From positions 278,797-342,796 of the forward strand of contig NZ_QDFV01000005.1 in assembly GCF_003075395.1 (NCBI RefSeq): 64,000 nucleotides of DNA, in the 5' to 3' direction. The DNA comes from Microbacterium sp. TPD7012. GTDB lineage: Bacteria > Actinomycetota > Actinomycetes > Actinomycetales > Microbacteriaceae. The notes under the pieces are model-generated. The model was given only the letters and a program-made list of their open reading frames with translations. It made no database searches and was not told where the DNA came from. Positions 17,112-25,900 of the stretch are shown here, piece after piece (within the stretch, counting starts at the first letter, position 1; the number at the start of each line of letters is the position of its first letter). Both the position numbers and the translations under genes were made by a program.

Positions 17112-17852
17112 ATGTTTTTCCAACGACTGACGGATCATGCTCGTCGTCACAGCACGTGGTGGAGCGTCGTGAGCGCTCTCCTCGTGATCACCACCTTCTG
17201 CGGTCACTACTCCCTGACCCAGAGCGTCGCGACGCCGGCAGCGGCGCACTCCGCCGAACCGACGGCAGCGCCGACGGCTCAGCCCACGCACACCCCGGAG
17301 CCCGCACCGACCCAGGCACCGAAACCGACGCCGACGCCGATACCGACGGCGGCACCCACCCCTGTCCCGGAGCCCGCACCGGCACCGACCCCTGAGCCGG
17401 AACCCGCACCGGAACCCGCGCCCGAACCCGCACCGGAACCGGCGCCGGTTCCGGTGGCGACGGATGCCGATTCCGCCGCGGCGGCCGAGGTGCTGCGGCT
17501 GGTCAACGTCGAGCGCGCTGCAGCCGGCTGCGCGGCCGTCACGGTCAACCCCGTCCTCGCGGAGGTCGCTCGCGCGCACAGCCAGGACATGGCGGATCAG
17601 GGGTACTTCAGTCACACGTCACTCGACGGCCGGTCCCCGTGGGATCGCCTCGAGGCGGCCGGCTACTCCGACGGAAGCGGCGAGAACATCGCGGCGGGTC
17701 AGAGCACGGCGCAGGACGTGATGTCGAGCTGGATGAACAGCGAAGGGCACCGCGCCAACATCCTGAACTGCAGCAGCACGACGATGGGAGTCGGCATCGG
17801 CCACGGCGGCTCGTACGGCATCTACTGGACGCAGGTGTTCGGCCGCTCCTGA
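17112..17852 (+). CDS. Secreted CAP-domain (SCP/PR1-like) protein
   Basis: A 246-aa protein. Residues about 18-45 form a signal or anchor segment (WWSVVSALLVITTFCG). Residues about 50-118 are a Pro-Glu/Thr-Pro-rich linker typical of wall-spanning regions. Residues about 120-246 are a CAP domain with the usual motifs: LRLVNVERAAAGC, ARAHSQDMADQGYFSHTS, SGENIAAG, SSWMNSEGHRANILNC and GIYWTQVFG. CAP proteins in Gram-positives act at the cell surface, often binding lipids or acting on partners; no specific role is visible. Start has GGAGG at 5 bases. Confidence 0.85.
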   Translation: MFFQRLTDHARRHSTWWSVVSALLVITTFCGHYSLTQSVATPAAAHSAEPTAAPTAQPTHTPEPAPTQAPKPTPTPIPTAAPTPVPEPAPAPTPEPEPAPEPAPEPAPEPAPVPVATDADSAAAAEVLRLVNVERAAAGCAAVTVNPVLAEVARAHSQDMADQGYFSHTSLDGRSPWDRLEAAGYSDGSGENIAAGQSTAQDVMSSWMNSEGHRANILNCSSTTMGVGIGHGGSYGIYWTQVFGRS

Positions 17853-17882
17853 CGGTCAGCGCTCTTCTCAGGAACGTGCAAC

Positions 17883-17914
17883 GAGGGTCCGGGGCCACGC
17901 GGCCTCGGGCCCTT
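17883..17914. terminator. Bidirectional hairpin between CAP-domain gene and DeoR gene
   Basis: A 14-bp stem with three G-U pairs and the loop ACGC spans 17883-17914, 14-31 bases beyond both convergent stop codons. It would terminate in either direction. Confidence 0.6.
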
Positions 17915-17927
17915 GTCGCGCGAGGGC

Positions 17928-18704
17928 TCAGGCGAGCAGTACCTCGTGTCCGGCTTCGCGGAGAGCGTCGACGACGTCGGCATCCGCTCCGGCATCGGTG
18001 ATCACGGTGGGGAACAGATCCACCCCGCCCACGGCGGCGAACGCCACGATGCCGAGCTTGCTGCCGTCGGTGACGACGACGGCGCGGCGAGCGCGCTCGG
18101 CCATCATCCGGTTCACGGCGGCCTCGCGCTCATCCTGCGTGGTGGCTCCGGCGTCGGCATCCATCCCGTTGACCCCGATGAAGGCGATGTCGAGGCGCAC
18201 ACCCCGCAGCAGCTGTTCGACGAAGGGACCGACGAGCTCGTAGCTGCGCGAGTGGATCACCCCGCCGGTCACCACGACCTTGATGTCGGGGCGCGTGGCG
18301 AGCTGCGCGGCGATGTTCACGGCATTCGTGACGACGGTGATGCCGCCGTTCGCCGCGAGATCGTCACGGGCGGCGAGAGCCGCCGCGATCGCGGTGGTCG
18401 TGGTGCCGCCCGACAACCCGACGACGGTTCCCGGTGCGACGAGCGCGGCGGCGGCCTGTGCGATGCTCGCCTTCTCATGGGCGCGCAGGTGGCTCTTGTA
18501 GCGGATGGGCAGCTCGTACGCGACGGTCTGCGCGACCGCACCGCCGTGCGTGCGGGTGAGCAGCCGCTGCTCGGCGAGACTGTCGAGGTCGCGCCGCGTG
18601 GTCGCTGCCGACGCCCCGAACCGGTCCACGAGCTCATCGATCGTGACCTCGCCGGCTTCGGCGAGCAGATCGAGGATCGCGTTGAGCCGCGCCGCCCTCT
18701 TCAT
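17928..18704 (-). CDS. DeoR-family repressor of the sugar cluster
   Basis: A 258-aa protein with a DeoR-type N-terminal helix-turn-helix (RLNAILDLLAEAGEVTIDELV, ASAATTRRDLDSLAEQRLLTRTHGGA) and the C-terminal sugar-phosphate sensor domain (VGLSGGTTTTAIA, VVTNAVNIAAQL, FIGVNGMDADAGATT). Its ATG overlaps the aldolase stop codon by 4 bases, so it is the last gene of the catabolic operon. DeoR proteins release DNA when a phosphorylated intermediate accumulates, here probably a tagatose or fructose phosphate. Its targets are likely in the divergent promoter region at 22413-22732. Confidence 0.85.
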   Translation of the reverse strand: MKRAARLNAILDLLAEAGEVTIDELVDRFGASAATTRRDLDSLAEQRLLTRTHGGAVAQTVAYELPIRYKSHLRAHEKASIAQAAAALVAPGTVVGLSGGTTTTAIAAALAARDDLAANGGITVVTNAVNIAAQLATRPDIKVVVTGGVIHSRSYELVGPFVEQLLRGVRLDIAFIGVNGMDADAGATTQDEREAAVNRMMAERARRAVVVTDGSKLGIVAFAAVGGVDLFPTVITDAGADADVVDALREAGHEVLLA

Positions 18705-19558
18705 CCCGCCACCGTATCGCTCCCGGTCAGCGCGAAGAGACGCAGCATCCGCGCGGCCTCGGCGGCGAGGGCGTCGCGCGCAGGCGCGAGGTACTTCCGC
18801 GAGTCGACCAGCCGCTCGTCGGCGGCCAGCTTCTCGCGGATCGCGCGCGTGAAGAATCCGTTGAGATGCGTGGAGACGTTGATCTTCGTCATCCCCGCGC
18901 GCACCGCGGCGGCGATCACGGCATCCGCCACCCCCGACGACCCGTGCAGCACCAGCGGCACGGGCAGAGCGGCGCGCAGCCGGGCGATCAGATCGAGATC
19001 GAGCGAGGCGGTGCGGTCGGTCATGGCGTGCGAGGAGCCCACGGCGACGGCCAGGGCGTCGACGCCGGTCGCGGCGACGAAGGCCTGCGCCTCGTCGGGG
19101 TCGGTCCGGACACCGGGCGCATGCGCTCCATCCTTGCCCCCGACCTCGCCGAGCTCGCCCTCCACGTAGACGCCGGCCGCATGCGCCCGGGCCGCGACCT
19201 CCGCCGTGAGCGCCACGTTCTCGTCGTAGGGGAGCGCACCGCCGTCGAACATCACGGAGCCGAACCCGAGGGCGATCGCCTCGTCGACGAGCTCCGGACG
19301 CTCGGCGTGATCCAGATGCACCGCGACCGGCGTCTGCGCGCGCCGGGCGATCGCGAGCGCGGCCAGCGCGACCGGCTCGAGCCCGCCGTGGTAGTCGGCG
19401 CAGTTCTGCGAGATCTGCAGGATGACCGGAAGCTGCGCGAGCGCCGACGCGCGCACGAGCCCCTCTGCCGTCTCGAGGTGGATGACGTTGAACGCGCCGA
19501 TTCCGGTGCCGGCGGCGGATGCCGCGGAGACGAGTTCGCGGGCGGAGACGAGGGTCAC
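18701..19558 (-). CDS. Class II fructose/tagatose-bisphosphate aldolase
   Basis: A 285-aa zinc-dependent aldolase. Family motifs are GAFNVIHLETAEGLV, the zinc-site VAVHLDHAERPELV, YVEGELGEVGG and VLHGSSGV. The length matches the KbaY/GatY/AgaY branch that splits tagatose- or fructose-1,6-bisphosphate to glyceraldehyde-3-P and DHAP. The GTG at 19558 is chosen because AAAGGA lies about 7 bases upstream and the N-terminus MTLVSARELV fits the family. It follows the PfkB kinase gene by 11 bases in the operon. Confidence 0.85.
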   Translation of the reverse strand: MTLVSARELVSAASAAGTGIGAFNVIHLETAEGLVRASALAQLPVILQISQNCADYHGGLEPVALAALAIARRAQTPVAVHLDHAERPELVDEAIALGFGSVMFDGGALPYDENVALTAEVAARAHAAGVYVEGELGEVGGKDGAHAPGVRTDPDEAQAFVAATGVDALAVAVGSSHAMTDRTASLDLDLIARLRAALPVPLVLHGSSGVADAVIAAAVRAGMTKINVSTHLNGFFTRAIREKLAADERLVDSRKYLAPARDALAAEAARMLRLFALTGSDTVAG

Positions 19559-19569
19559 GAAGGGTCCTT

Positions 19570-20514
19570 TCAGGACGATGCGGGCCGGAACGATGAAGGA
19601 TCGGGGTGGGTGACACGGAGCTGCTGCTCGAGCGCGGTCCACTGCGGGGAGATGTCGCCGGCGAGGGGCATCAGCACGGCGGCGGCCGACCATGCCGTGG
19701 CCCGGCGGAGGATCTGCTCGGGGTCGCGGACCCCGGCCGCGTAGAGCACGGCGCAGGCTGCCACGCCGGCGTCGCCGGCACCCGTGGGGTTGCCGGCCAG
19801 CGGCTCGTCGAGACGGGCGTGCACGAGCTCGGATGCCGTGACGGCGAGCATCCCGTCGACACCGAGAGACAGCAGCACCAGTTCGGCGCCGCGGTCGATC
19901 AGCGATCGCGCGCCCTCGACCGGGTCGGCGATGCCGGTGGCCTCCGCGAGCTCGGCCGCGTTCGGCTTGAGCACGGTCGCGCCGGCATCCGCGGCGCGCA
20001 GGAGCGCAGGACCGGACGTGTCGGCGATCACCGGCACACCGGCATCCTTCCCGACCGCGATCAGCATGGGGAGCAGCGGGTCGGGTGCGCCGGGCGGCAG
20101 GCTTCCGGAGACCACGAGCACTCGCGCGCTGGGCAGCCGCTCAACGACCTCGGCGAGCACCGCCGCCCACTCGACGTCGGTCGGGTTCACGCCGCGCTCG
20201 TTGACGATCGTCGTGTCGCCGAGCGTCTCGTCGACCACCGCGATGCTGCGGCGGGTCTCGGCGGCGACCGGGACGAGCGCATGCGGGACGCCGCTCGCGC
20301 CGAGCTCGGCAGCGAACTCGTCGCCGACGCGCCCGCCGATCGTCGTGACCGCGAGCACCTGCTCGCCTTCCGCGTGCGCGACCCGCGCCACGTTCAGTCC
20401 CTTGCCGCCCGCCCGGGCGATGCCGGCATCCGCGCGATGCGTGCCACCCTCGACGAGCCGATCGACGCTCCAGGTGAGGTCGAGCGCCGGGTTCGGGGTC
20501 ACCGTCAGGATCAC
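19570..20514 (-). CDS. PfkB-family hexose-phosphate kinase (1-phosphofructokinase / tagatose-6-P kinase type)
   Basis: A 314-aa ribokinase-fold enzyme with MILTVTPNPALDLTWSV at the N-terminus and GGKGLNVARV, as in FruK/LacC proteins. The catalytic anion-hole motif NPTGAGDAGVA is near residue 250. It should phosphorylate fructose-1-P or tagatose-6-P to the bisphosphate that feeds the adjacent aldolase. The GTG start overlaps the ROK kinase stop by 4 bases (GTGA), so expression is coupled. Tagatose-6-P is favoured by the neighbouring SIS isomerase; this is inference. Confidence 0.8.
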   Translation of the reverse strand: MILTVTPNPALDLTWSVDRLVEGGTHRADAGIARAGGKGLNVARVAHAEGEQVLAVTTIGGRVGDEFAAELGASGVPHALVPVAAETRRSIAVVDETLGDTTIVNERGVNPTDVEWAAVLAEVVERLPSARVLVVSGSLPPGAPDPLLPMLIAVGKDAGVPVIADTSGPALLRAADAGATVLKPNAAELAEATGIADPVEGARSLIDRGAELVLLSLGVDGMLAVTASELVHARLDEPLAGNPTGAGDAGVAACAVLYAAGVRDPEQILRRATAWSAAAVLMPLAGDISPQWTALEQQLRVTHPDPSSFRPASS

Positions 20515-21503
20515 GTGAGCTCCCTCGCACGCAGCGCGGCGCCGAGGAGCCCCGCGTTGCCCGAGAGCTCGGCCGGAACCAGTTCCGGGATGCGGTGGAA
20601 GCTCAATCGCGCCGCGAGCCGACCGCGCAGCTCGTCGAACAGCGCGCCGCCGGCGCGGGAGAGCCCCCCGCCGATGACGACGGCCTCGGGGGCGACGACG
20701 GCCGTGAGCTGTGCGAGCGACATGGTCAGCGCGTCGAGCGCCGAGTTCCAGATCTCGGCGGCGACCTCGTCACCGGCGGCGGCACGGGCGATGACGTCCT
20801 TCGCACCGTCGGGAACCACACCGGTCGCATCGCGGTACCGTCGCGCGATCGCTCCGGCAGAGGCCACCGCCTCGAGGCAGCCGCGGGCCCCGCACGCGCA
20901 GATCGGCCCGTCGGCGATCGGCGAGTGGCCGATCTCGCCCGCGTACCCGCCGGCGGTGTAGGGCACCCCGCCGACGAGCAGAGCGCCGGCGATCCCCGTT
21001 CCGATCACGAGCACGACCGCGTCGGCGTAGTCGCGGGCACCGCCGAGCCGGCGTTCGGCCCAGCTCGCGGCACGCACGTCATGGTCGAAGGCGACCGGCA
21101 GCCCGAGTCGGGCGGTGGCGAGATCGCGCAGCGGGGAGTCATGCCACCCCAGGTTGCTGGCGAACACGCCGAGTCCGGCATCCGCATCCACGATCCCCGG
21201 AACGACCAGACCCGCCGCCATCGGCACGACATCGGGGTGCGCGGCGCGGAGTTCGCCCGCCAGCACCTCGAGGCGCTCGAGGAGCACGTCGGTGCGGTCT
21301 CCCTCGGCGACGGGGGTCGGCGTGCGCCGCAGCCCGAGCGCGTTGCCCTCCGCATCGAACAGCGCGGACTTGATGTCGGTGCCGCCGACGTCGAACGCCA
21401 GCACGGGAGAACCCGCGCCCAGCGTCCGCACGGCGGCGAGTCTCTCGCCCGCAGCGTCGCGCTCGACGTCGGCGACGGATGCTGCGCCGTCAGGTCCGGT
21501 CAT
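20511..21503 (-). CDS. ROK-family sugar kinase
   Basis: A 330-aa kinase with the N-terminal phosphate-binding motif VLAFDVGGTDIKSALFD, the catalytic Asp in AFDHDVRAA and the ROK zinc site GHSPIADGPICACGARGCLEA. There is no helix-turn-helix, so it is a kinase and not a repressor. About 30 extra residues precede the ATPase core; a later start is possible. It probably phosphorylates the imported (amino) sugar. It lies 12 bases after the SIS isomerase gene and overlaps the PfkB gene. Confidence 0.85.
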   Translation of the reverse strand: MTGPDGAASVADVERDAAGERLAAVRTLGAGSPVLAFDVGGTDIKSALFDAEGNALGLRRTPTPVAEGDRTDVLLERLEVLAGELRAAHPDVVPMAAGLVVPGIVDADAGLGVFASNLGWHDSPLRDLATARLGLPVAFDHDVRAASWAERRLGGARDYADAVVLVIGTGIAGALLVGGVPYTAGGYAGEIGHSPIADGPICACGARGCLEAVASAGAIARRYRDATGVVPDGAKDVIARAAAGDEVAAEIWNSALDALTMSLAQLTAVVAPEAVVIGGGLSRAGGALFDELRGRLAARLSFHRIPELVPAELSGNAGLLGAALRARELT

Positions 21504-21515
21504 GGATGGATCCGC

Positions 21516-22412
21516 TCATGCATCCAGGATGACGGATCGGGTGAGGTTGCGGGGCTGATCGGGGTCGAGGCCGCGGGCGACGGCCCGGTCGAGAGCGAGG
21601 CGGTGCAGACGCACGAGGTCGGCCATGGGGTCGATCGCACGGTGCTCGAACCGTGCCCCGGTCGCCGTCACCTGTGCGGCGAGTCCCTCAGGAGCAGCGC
21701 CGAAGTGCCAGGTCACGCGGCCGGGAGCGGCGATCGCGATCGGACCGTGACGGTAGTCCATCGAGGGGTAGGACTCGGTCCACGACTGCGAGGATTCCCG
21801 CAGCTTCAGCGCGGCCTCGTGCGCGAGACCGGTCGCCCAGCCGCGACCGAGGAACGTGTACTGCTCGGCATCGCGGAGATCTTCGTCGTCGGTGTCGGCC
21901 AGCACCGAGGCCGCGTCGGCGATCGCCGCGGTGAGGTCTTCGCCGAGAGAGGCGCGGAACAGGGCGAGCGCCGTGGTCGCGAAGCGGGTCTGCACGACCG
22001 AGGTCTCGTCGGCGAACGGCAGCAGGACGGCCTCGTCGACCATCGAGACGAGCGGCGAAGTCGGGTCGCCGATCACGCCGATGGTCGGGATGCGCCCCTT
22101 GATGCGCTCGACGAGCTCGAGCACCTCGGTGGTGGTGCCGGAGCGGGTGAGTGCGACGACGGCGTCGTACCCCCGATCGACGAAGGCCTCGGAGGCGGCG
22201 AAGGCGTCGGTCTCGCCCTGACCGGAGGTCTCGCGCAGGGCGGCGTAGGACTGCGCCATGAACCACGAGGTGCCGCATCCGACGACGGCGACGCGGGCCC
22301 CGGGGGCGGGAAGCAGACCCTGCTCGGCCTTGAGGTCGGCGGCGGTCGCCCAGGTCTGGGGCTGCGAGTGGAGCTCTTCGCGCATGTGTGCGCCGGGCAG
22401 CGATTCGGTCAT
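21516..22412 (-). CDS. SIS-domain sugar isomerase/deaminase (AgaS-like)
   Basis: A 298-aa protein with two SIS domains: VAVVGCGTSWFMAQSYAAL and VALTRSGTTTEVLELVERIKG in the first, FLGRGWATGLAHEAALKLRESSQ in the second. The layout matches AgaS or the isomerase half of glucosamine-6-P synthase without the glutaminase. It may convert galactosamine-6-P to tagatose-6-P plus ammonia. It is the first gene of the leftward operon; GAGAAAGG lies before the ATG at 22412. An alternative upstream codon at 22442 lacks a ribosome site. Confidence 0.8.
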   Translation of the reverse strand: MTESLPGAHMREELHSQPQTWATAADLKAEQGLLPAPGARVAVVGCGTSWFMAQSYAALRETSGQGETDAFAASEAFVDRGYDAVVALTRSGTTTEVLELVERIKGRIPTIGVIGDPTSPLVSMVDEAVLLPFADETSVVQTRFATTALALFRASLGEDLTAAIADAASVLADTDDEDLRDAEQYTFLGRGWATGLAHEAALKLRESSQSWTESYPSMDYRHGPIAIAAPGRVTWHFGAAPEGLAAQVTATGARFEHRAIDPMADLVRLHRLALDRAVARGLDPDQPRNLTRSVILDA

Positions 22413-22732
22413 CGGGGTGCCTTTCTCGGGCGGTCGTTGCATAGTTGTGATTGTTTAAGGCTTGATTCGATCATAGTATGACGATCAGGAACATCAAGAT
22501 CAGGTTTTTCTTGATTTGTTTGTTCCCTTGACAAATAATCGAACAAGTTCCACCACCCCGACGGCGATCCTGCCGTCGAACTCCGAGCCTCGGCTTGAAC
22601 GATCGCAGCTGCCCCCGGCGAAGCGATCACCACGCACTGTCGCGTGATCGTGCTTGCGACTGTGCACCACACCCCGTCCGGACACGGCCTCCGCATCCGG
22701 AGCGGACACTCACAGTGAGGAATGCAATACAC
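22413..22732. promoter_or_regulatory. Divergent control region of the sugar operon and its ABC transporter
   Basis: This AT-rich 320-base stretch separates the two halves of the sugar cluster. It holds the inverted repeats ATCAAGA-N9-TCTTGAT (22493-22515) and TTGTTC-N15-GAACAA (22520-22546), the short dyad GAACAAGTTC (22541-22550), and TTGACA at 22528-22533. No clear -10 partner is seen for TTGACA. These repeats are the best candidates for the DeoR-family operator. The rightward leader up to 22733 is about 180 bases and carries GAGGA 12 bases before the ATG. Confidence 0.5.
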
Positions 22733-23974
22733 ATGAAGAAGTCACTGCGGTTCGGCGCCGCCGCCATTGCGGCCGTCGCCACGCTCTCGCTCGCTTCGTG
22801 CGGGTTCGGCGGTTCGGCCGGAGACGGCGGCGGAGACGACGCGAACACCATCGATCTCCTCGTCCCCAGCTACTCCGACGGGACGAAGGCGAACTGGGAG
22901 ACCGTGATCGAGGGGTTCGAGAAGGCCAACCCCGACATCAAGGTCAAGCTCGAGCTCCAGTCGTGGGACAACCTCGAGAAGGTCGTCTCGACGAAGATCC
23001 AGGCCGGCGAGGCGCCGGACATCTACAACGGCGGTCCGTTCGCCGGCTTCGTCGGCGATGAGCTGCTGTACCCGGTCGAGGACGTGGTGTCCGAGGACAC
23101 CTTCGCCGACTTCCAGGACTCGTTCATCAAGAACGCCGAGGTCGACGGCACCGCGTACGCCCTGCCGCTGATCGCCTCGGCTCGCGCCCTGTTCGTCAAC
23201 AACACGCTGCTCGCACAGGCGGGCGCGACGGCGCCGACCGACTGGGACTCGCTGCTCGACGCCGCGACCAAGGTCTCCGCCCTCGGCGGCGGTGTCGCCG
23301 GCTACGGCATGCCGCTCGGATCCGAAGAGGCGCAGGCCGAGGCGGCCGTGTGGCTGTGGGGCGGCGGCGGCTCGTTCGGCGACGCGTCCGAGATCACGAT
23401 CGACACCCCGGAGAACCTCGTCGGTGCCGAGCAGATCAAGAAGATGATCGACGCCGGTGCGACGCAGGCCGACCCCGGCTCGACGCAGCGCTCGCCGCTG
23501 ATGGACATCTTCATCCAGGGCAAGATCGGCATGCAGGTCGGCCTGCCGCCGACGGTCGGCCAGATCGAAGAGGGCAACCCCGACCTGGACTACTCCATCG
23601 TCCCGATCCCGACCAAGGACGGCTCGCCGTTCACGCTCGGAGTCATGGACCAGCTGATGGCGTTCCAGAACGACGGCGACAAGGCCGAGGCGATCACGAA
23701 GTTCTTCGACTACTTCTACTCCGCTGACGTCTACGTGCCGTGGGTGCAGGCCGAGGGCTTCCTGCCCGTCACGAAGTCCGGCTCCGAGCAGCTGTCCGGC
23801 GAGGAGGCCCTCAAGCCGTTCCTCGACGTGCTGCCCGACGCCAAGTTCTACCCGTCGACGAACGCCCAGTGGTCCGCTGCCGACGGCGCTTTCAAGTCGC
23901 TGTTCGGTCAGCTGCAGTCCAAGCCGGCTCAGGACGTCCTGACCGAGATCCAGGCGCAGGTCGACGCGGGCTGA
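22733..23974 (+). CDS. CUT1-type sugar ABC transporter substrate-binding lipoprotein
   Basis: A 413-aa protein with a lipoprotein signal peptide (KKSLRFGAAAIAAVATLSL then lipobox LASC, Cys22). The mature part has the extracellular solute-binding family 1 pattern (SWDNLEKVVSTKIQAGEAPDIY, DWDSLLDAATKV). It should bind a sugar or oligosaccharide outside the membrane and deliver it to the two permeases downstream. No ATPase gene follows, which is common in Actinobacteria where one MsiK-type ATPase serves many CUT1 systems. Located divergent from the SIS-led catabolic operon. Confidence 0.9.
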   Translation: MKKSLRFGAAAIAAVATLSLASCGFGGSAGDGGGDDANTIDLLVPSYSDGTKANWETVIEGFEKANPDIKVKLELQSWDNLEKVVSTKIQAGEAPDIYNGGPFAGFVGDELLYPVEDVVSEDTFADFQDSFIKNAEVDGTAYALPLIASARALFVNNTLLAQAGATAPTDWDSLLDAATKVSALGGGVAGYGMPLGSEEAQAEAAVWLWGGGGSFGDASEITIDTPENLVGAEQIKKMIDAGATQADPGSTQRSPLMDIFIQGKIGMQVGLPPTVGQIEEGNPDLDYSIVPIPTKDGSPFTLGVMDQLMAFQNDGDKAEAITKFFDYFYSADVYVPWVQAEGFLPVTKSGSEQLSGEEALKPFLDVLPDAKFYPSTNAQWSAADGAFKSLFGQLQSKPAQDVLTEIQAQVDAG

Positions 23975-24005
23975 GCCCGCTGAACGGAGAGGTTCGGGTA
24001 TTCCC

Positions 24006-24971
24006 ATGAGCCAGACAACAGAGTCCTCGAACCTCGCGGGGGCGGCCACCGGTCGCCCCCGCACTCCGGGCGCCGTCTCACGGCGCACGTCGCGCGGCAA
24101 GGACCTCGTCCAGGCGCTGCCCTGGATCGCGCCCGCGCTGCTGCTGATCGTCGGCGTGGTGTTCTTCCCCGCCGGGGTGATGTTCTTCAACTCCACGCGC
24201 GACATCTCCCTCTCGGGCCTCGACAAGGGCTCGGTCGGGTTCGACAACTTCGCGACCGTGTTCGCGTTCGCGGAGTTCTGGCCGATCCTCGGCCGCACGA
24301 TCATCTGGGTCGTCTCGGTCGTCGCGTTCACCGTCGTGATCTCGCTGGGCCTGGCGCAGATCCTGAACAAGGCGTTCCCGGGACGTCAGATCGTCCGCAT
24401 GGCCGTGATCGTGCCCTGGGCGGCATCCGTCGTGATGACGACCATGGTGTTCTACTACAGCCTCGAGCCGTACTTCGGGGTGTTCAACAAGTTCCTCTAC
24501 GACATCGGCCTCTCGGACGACGCGGTCGGATACGGGTGGACCAAGAACCCCGCCACCGCGTTCGCCTGGTCGATCGTGATCGCGATCTTCGTGTCGTTGC
24601 CGTTCACGACGTACACGATCCTCGCCGGGCTCCAGTCCGTGCCCGCCGACGCGATCGAGGCCGCGAAGATGGACGGCGCCGGTCCCGTCCGCACGTACTG
24701 GTCGATCATCCTCCCGCAGCTGCGCAGCGCCCTCGCGGTCGCGATCCTCATCAACATCATCAACGTGTTCAACTCGCTGCCGATCCTCAAGGTGATGACC
24801 GGGTCCATCCCCGGCTACGGGGCCGACACGATCATGACGATGATCTTCAAGTACATCGAGCTGCAGAAGAAGGTCGACGTCGCCAGCGCGCTCTCCGTCG
24901 TCGCCTTCCTCATCGTGATCGTGATCGTCGCGATCTACGTGAAGGTCGTCAAGCCCATGAAGGAGGTCTGA
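24006..24971 (+). CDS. CUT1 sugar ABC permease 1 (MalF-like)
   Basis: A 321-aa protein with six membrane segments after a ~35-residue charged N-terminus. The permease EAA loop is visible as DAIEAAKMDGAGPVRTYWSI, the site that contacts the ATPase. It lies 31 bases after the binding-protein gene, and its last codons contain the AGGAGG ribosome site of the next permease (24961-24966). Works as a heterodimer with the next gene product. Confidence 0.9.
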   Translation: MSQTTESSNLAGAATGRPRTPGAVSRRTSRGKDLVQALPWIAPALLLIVGVVFFPAGVMFFNSTRDISLSGLDKGSVGFDNFATVFAFAEFWPILGRTIIWVVSVVAFTVVISLGLAQILNKAFPGRQIVRMAVIVPWAASVVMTTMVFYYSLEPYFGVFNKFLYDIGLSDDAVGYGWTKNPATAFAWSIVIAIFVSLPFTTYTILAGLQSVPADAIEAAKMDGAGPVRTYWSIILPQLRSALAVAILINIINVFNSLPILKVMTGSIPGYGADTIMTMIFKYIELQKKVDVASALSVVAFLIVIVIVAIYVKVVKPMKEV

Positions 24972-24973
24972 TC

Positions 24974-25900
24974 ATGACCGTGACCGAGACCGAACTCGTC
25001 ACCACCACCGGCCGCGGCGGACGCCCCCTTCCCCCGCTGAACGGCCGCAAACGCCGCTACACCGAAGACCAGGTCACCCTCCCGCGCGTCATCCTCCGCA
25101 CCGCCGCCGGGTTCCTCGTCCTCGCGATCTTCGTCCTCCCGTACCTGATCATGTTCTTCGGGTCCGTGAAGACGAAGCCCCAGATCCGCTCCGTCGACCC
25201 CACCTACCTCCCGACCGAATGGCACTGGGAGAACTACCTCACGATGTGGTCGACGCCCGAGACGCCACTGCCGTACAACCTCATCTCGACGATCATCATC
25301 GCCGTGTTCGCGACCCTGCTCGTGCTGCTCGTCTCCCTCCCCGCCGCGTACTACACGGCACGGTTCAAGTTCCCCGGCCGCATGGTGTTCCTGTTCCTCG
25401 TGATCGTGACCCAGATGCTGCAGCCGGCCGTGCTGACCTCGGGCCTGTTCCGCCAGTTCACGACCCTCGGACTCGGCGACACCTGGGCGGCGATGATCTT
25501 CATCAACGCCGCATTCAACCTCTCGTTCGCCGTCTGGATCATGCACTCCTTCTTCGCCGGCATCCCCAAAGAGGTCGACGAAGCAGCCCAGATCGACGGC
25601 GCGGGACGCTTCACCGTCCTGTTCAAGATCAACCTGCCCCTCGTCTGGCCCGGCATCGTCACCGCGATCGTGTTCACGTTCGTCGCCTGCTGGAACGAGT
25701 TCGCGGCCTCGCTGGTGATCCTGTCCACCGACAAGAACCAGCCGCTCTCCGTCGCACTGACGAAGTTCGTCGGTCAATACGAGACCAGCTGGCAGTACGT
25801 GTTCGGCGTCTCCATCGTCGCCATCCTCCCCGTCGTCATCCTCTTCATGCTCATCGAGAAGCGCCTCGTCGGCGGCCTCACCGCCGGCAGCGTCAAATAG
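24974..25900 (+). CDS. CUT1 sugar ABC permease 2 (MalG-like)
   Basis: A 308-aa protein with six membrane segments and the EAA loop VDEAAQIDGAGRFTVLFKI. It starts 2 bases after the first permease with AGGAGG 7 bases upstream. Its 3' end overlaps the convergent TIM-barrel gene by 8 bases. The transporter lacks its own ATPase gene here and must borrow one encoded elsewhere. Confidence 0.9.
   Translation: MTVTETELVTTTGRGGRPLPPLNGRKRRYTEDQVTLPRVILRTAAGFLVLAIFVLPYLIMFFGSVKTKPQIRSVDPTYLPTEWHWENYLTMWSTPETPLPYNLISTIIIAVFATLLVLLVSLPAAYYTARFKFPGRMVFLFLVIVTQMLQPAVLTSGLFRQFTTLGLGDTWAAMIFINAAFNLSFAVWIMHSFFAGIPKEVDEAAQIDGAGRFTVLFKINLPLVWPGIVTAIVFTFVACWNEFAASLVILSTDKNQPLSVALTKFVGQYETSWQYVFGVSIVAILPVVILFMLIEKRLVGGLTAGSVK

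Noticed and set aside
16781..17395. 204-codon plus-strand frame before the CAP-domain gene
   Set aside because: It crosses a strong hairpin and the CAP signal region in another frame, lacks a ribosome site and has no domain character.
18711..18716. TACGGT 6 bases before the DeoR ATG as a leaderless promoter
   Set aside because: The position is inside the aldolase coding sequence and the two genes overlap by 4 bases, so coupling within an operon explains expression better.
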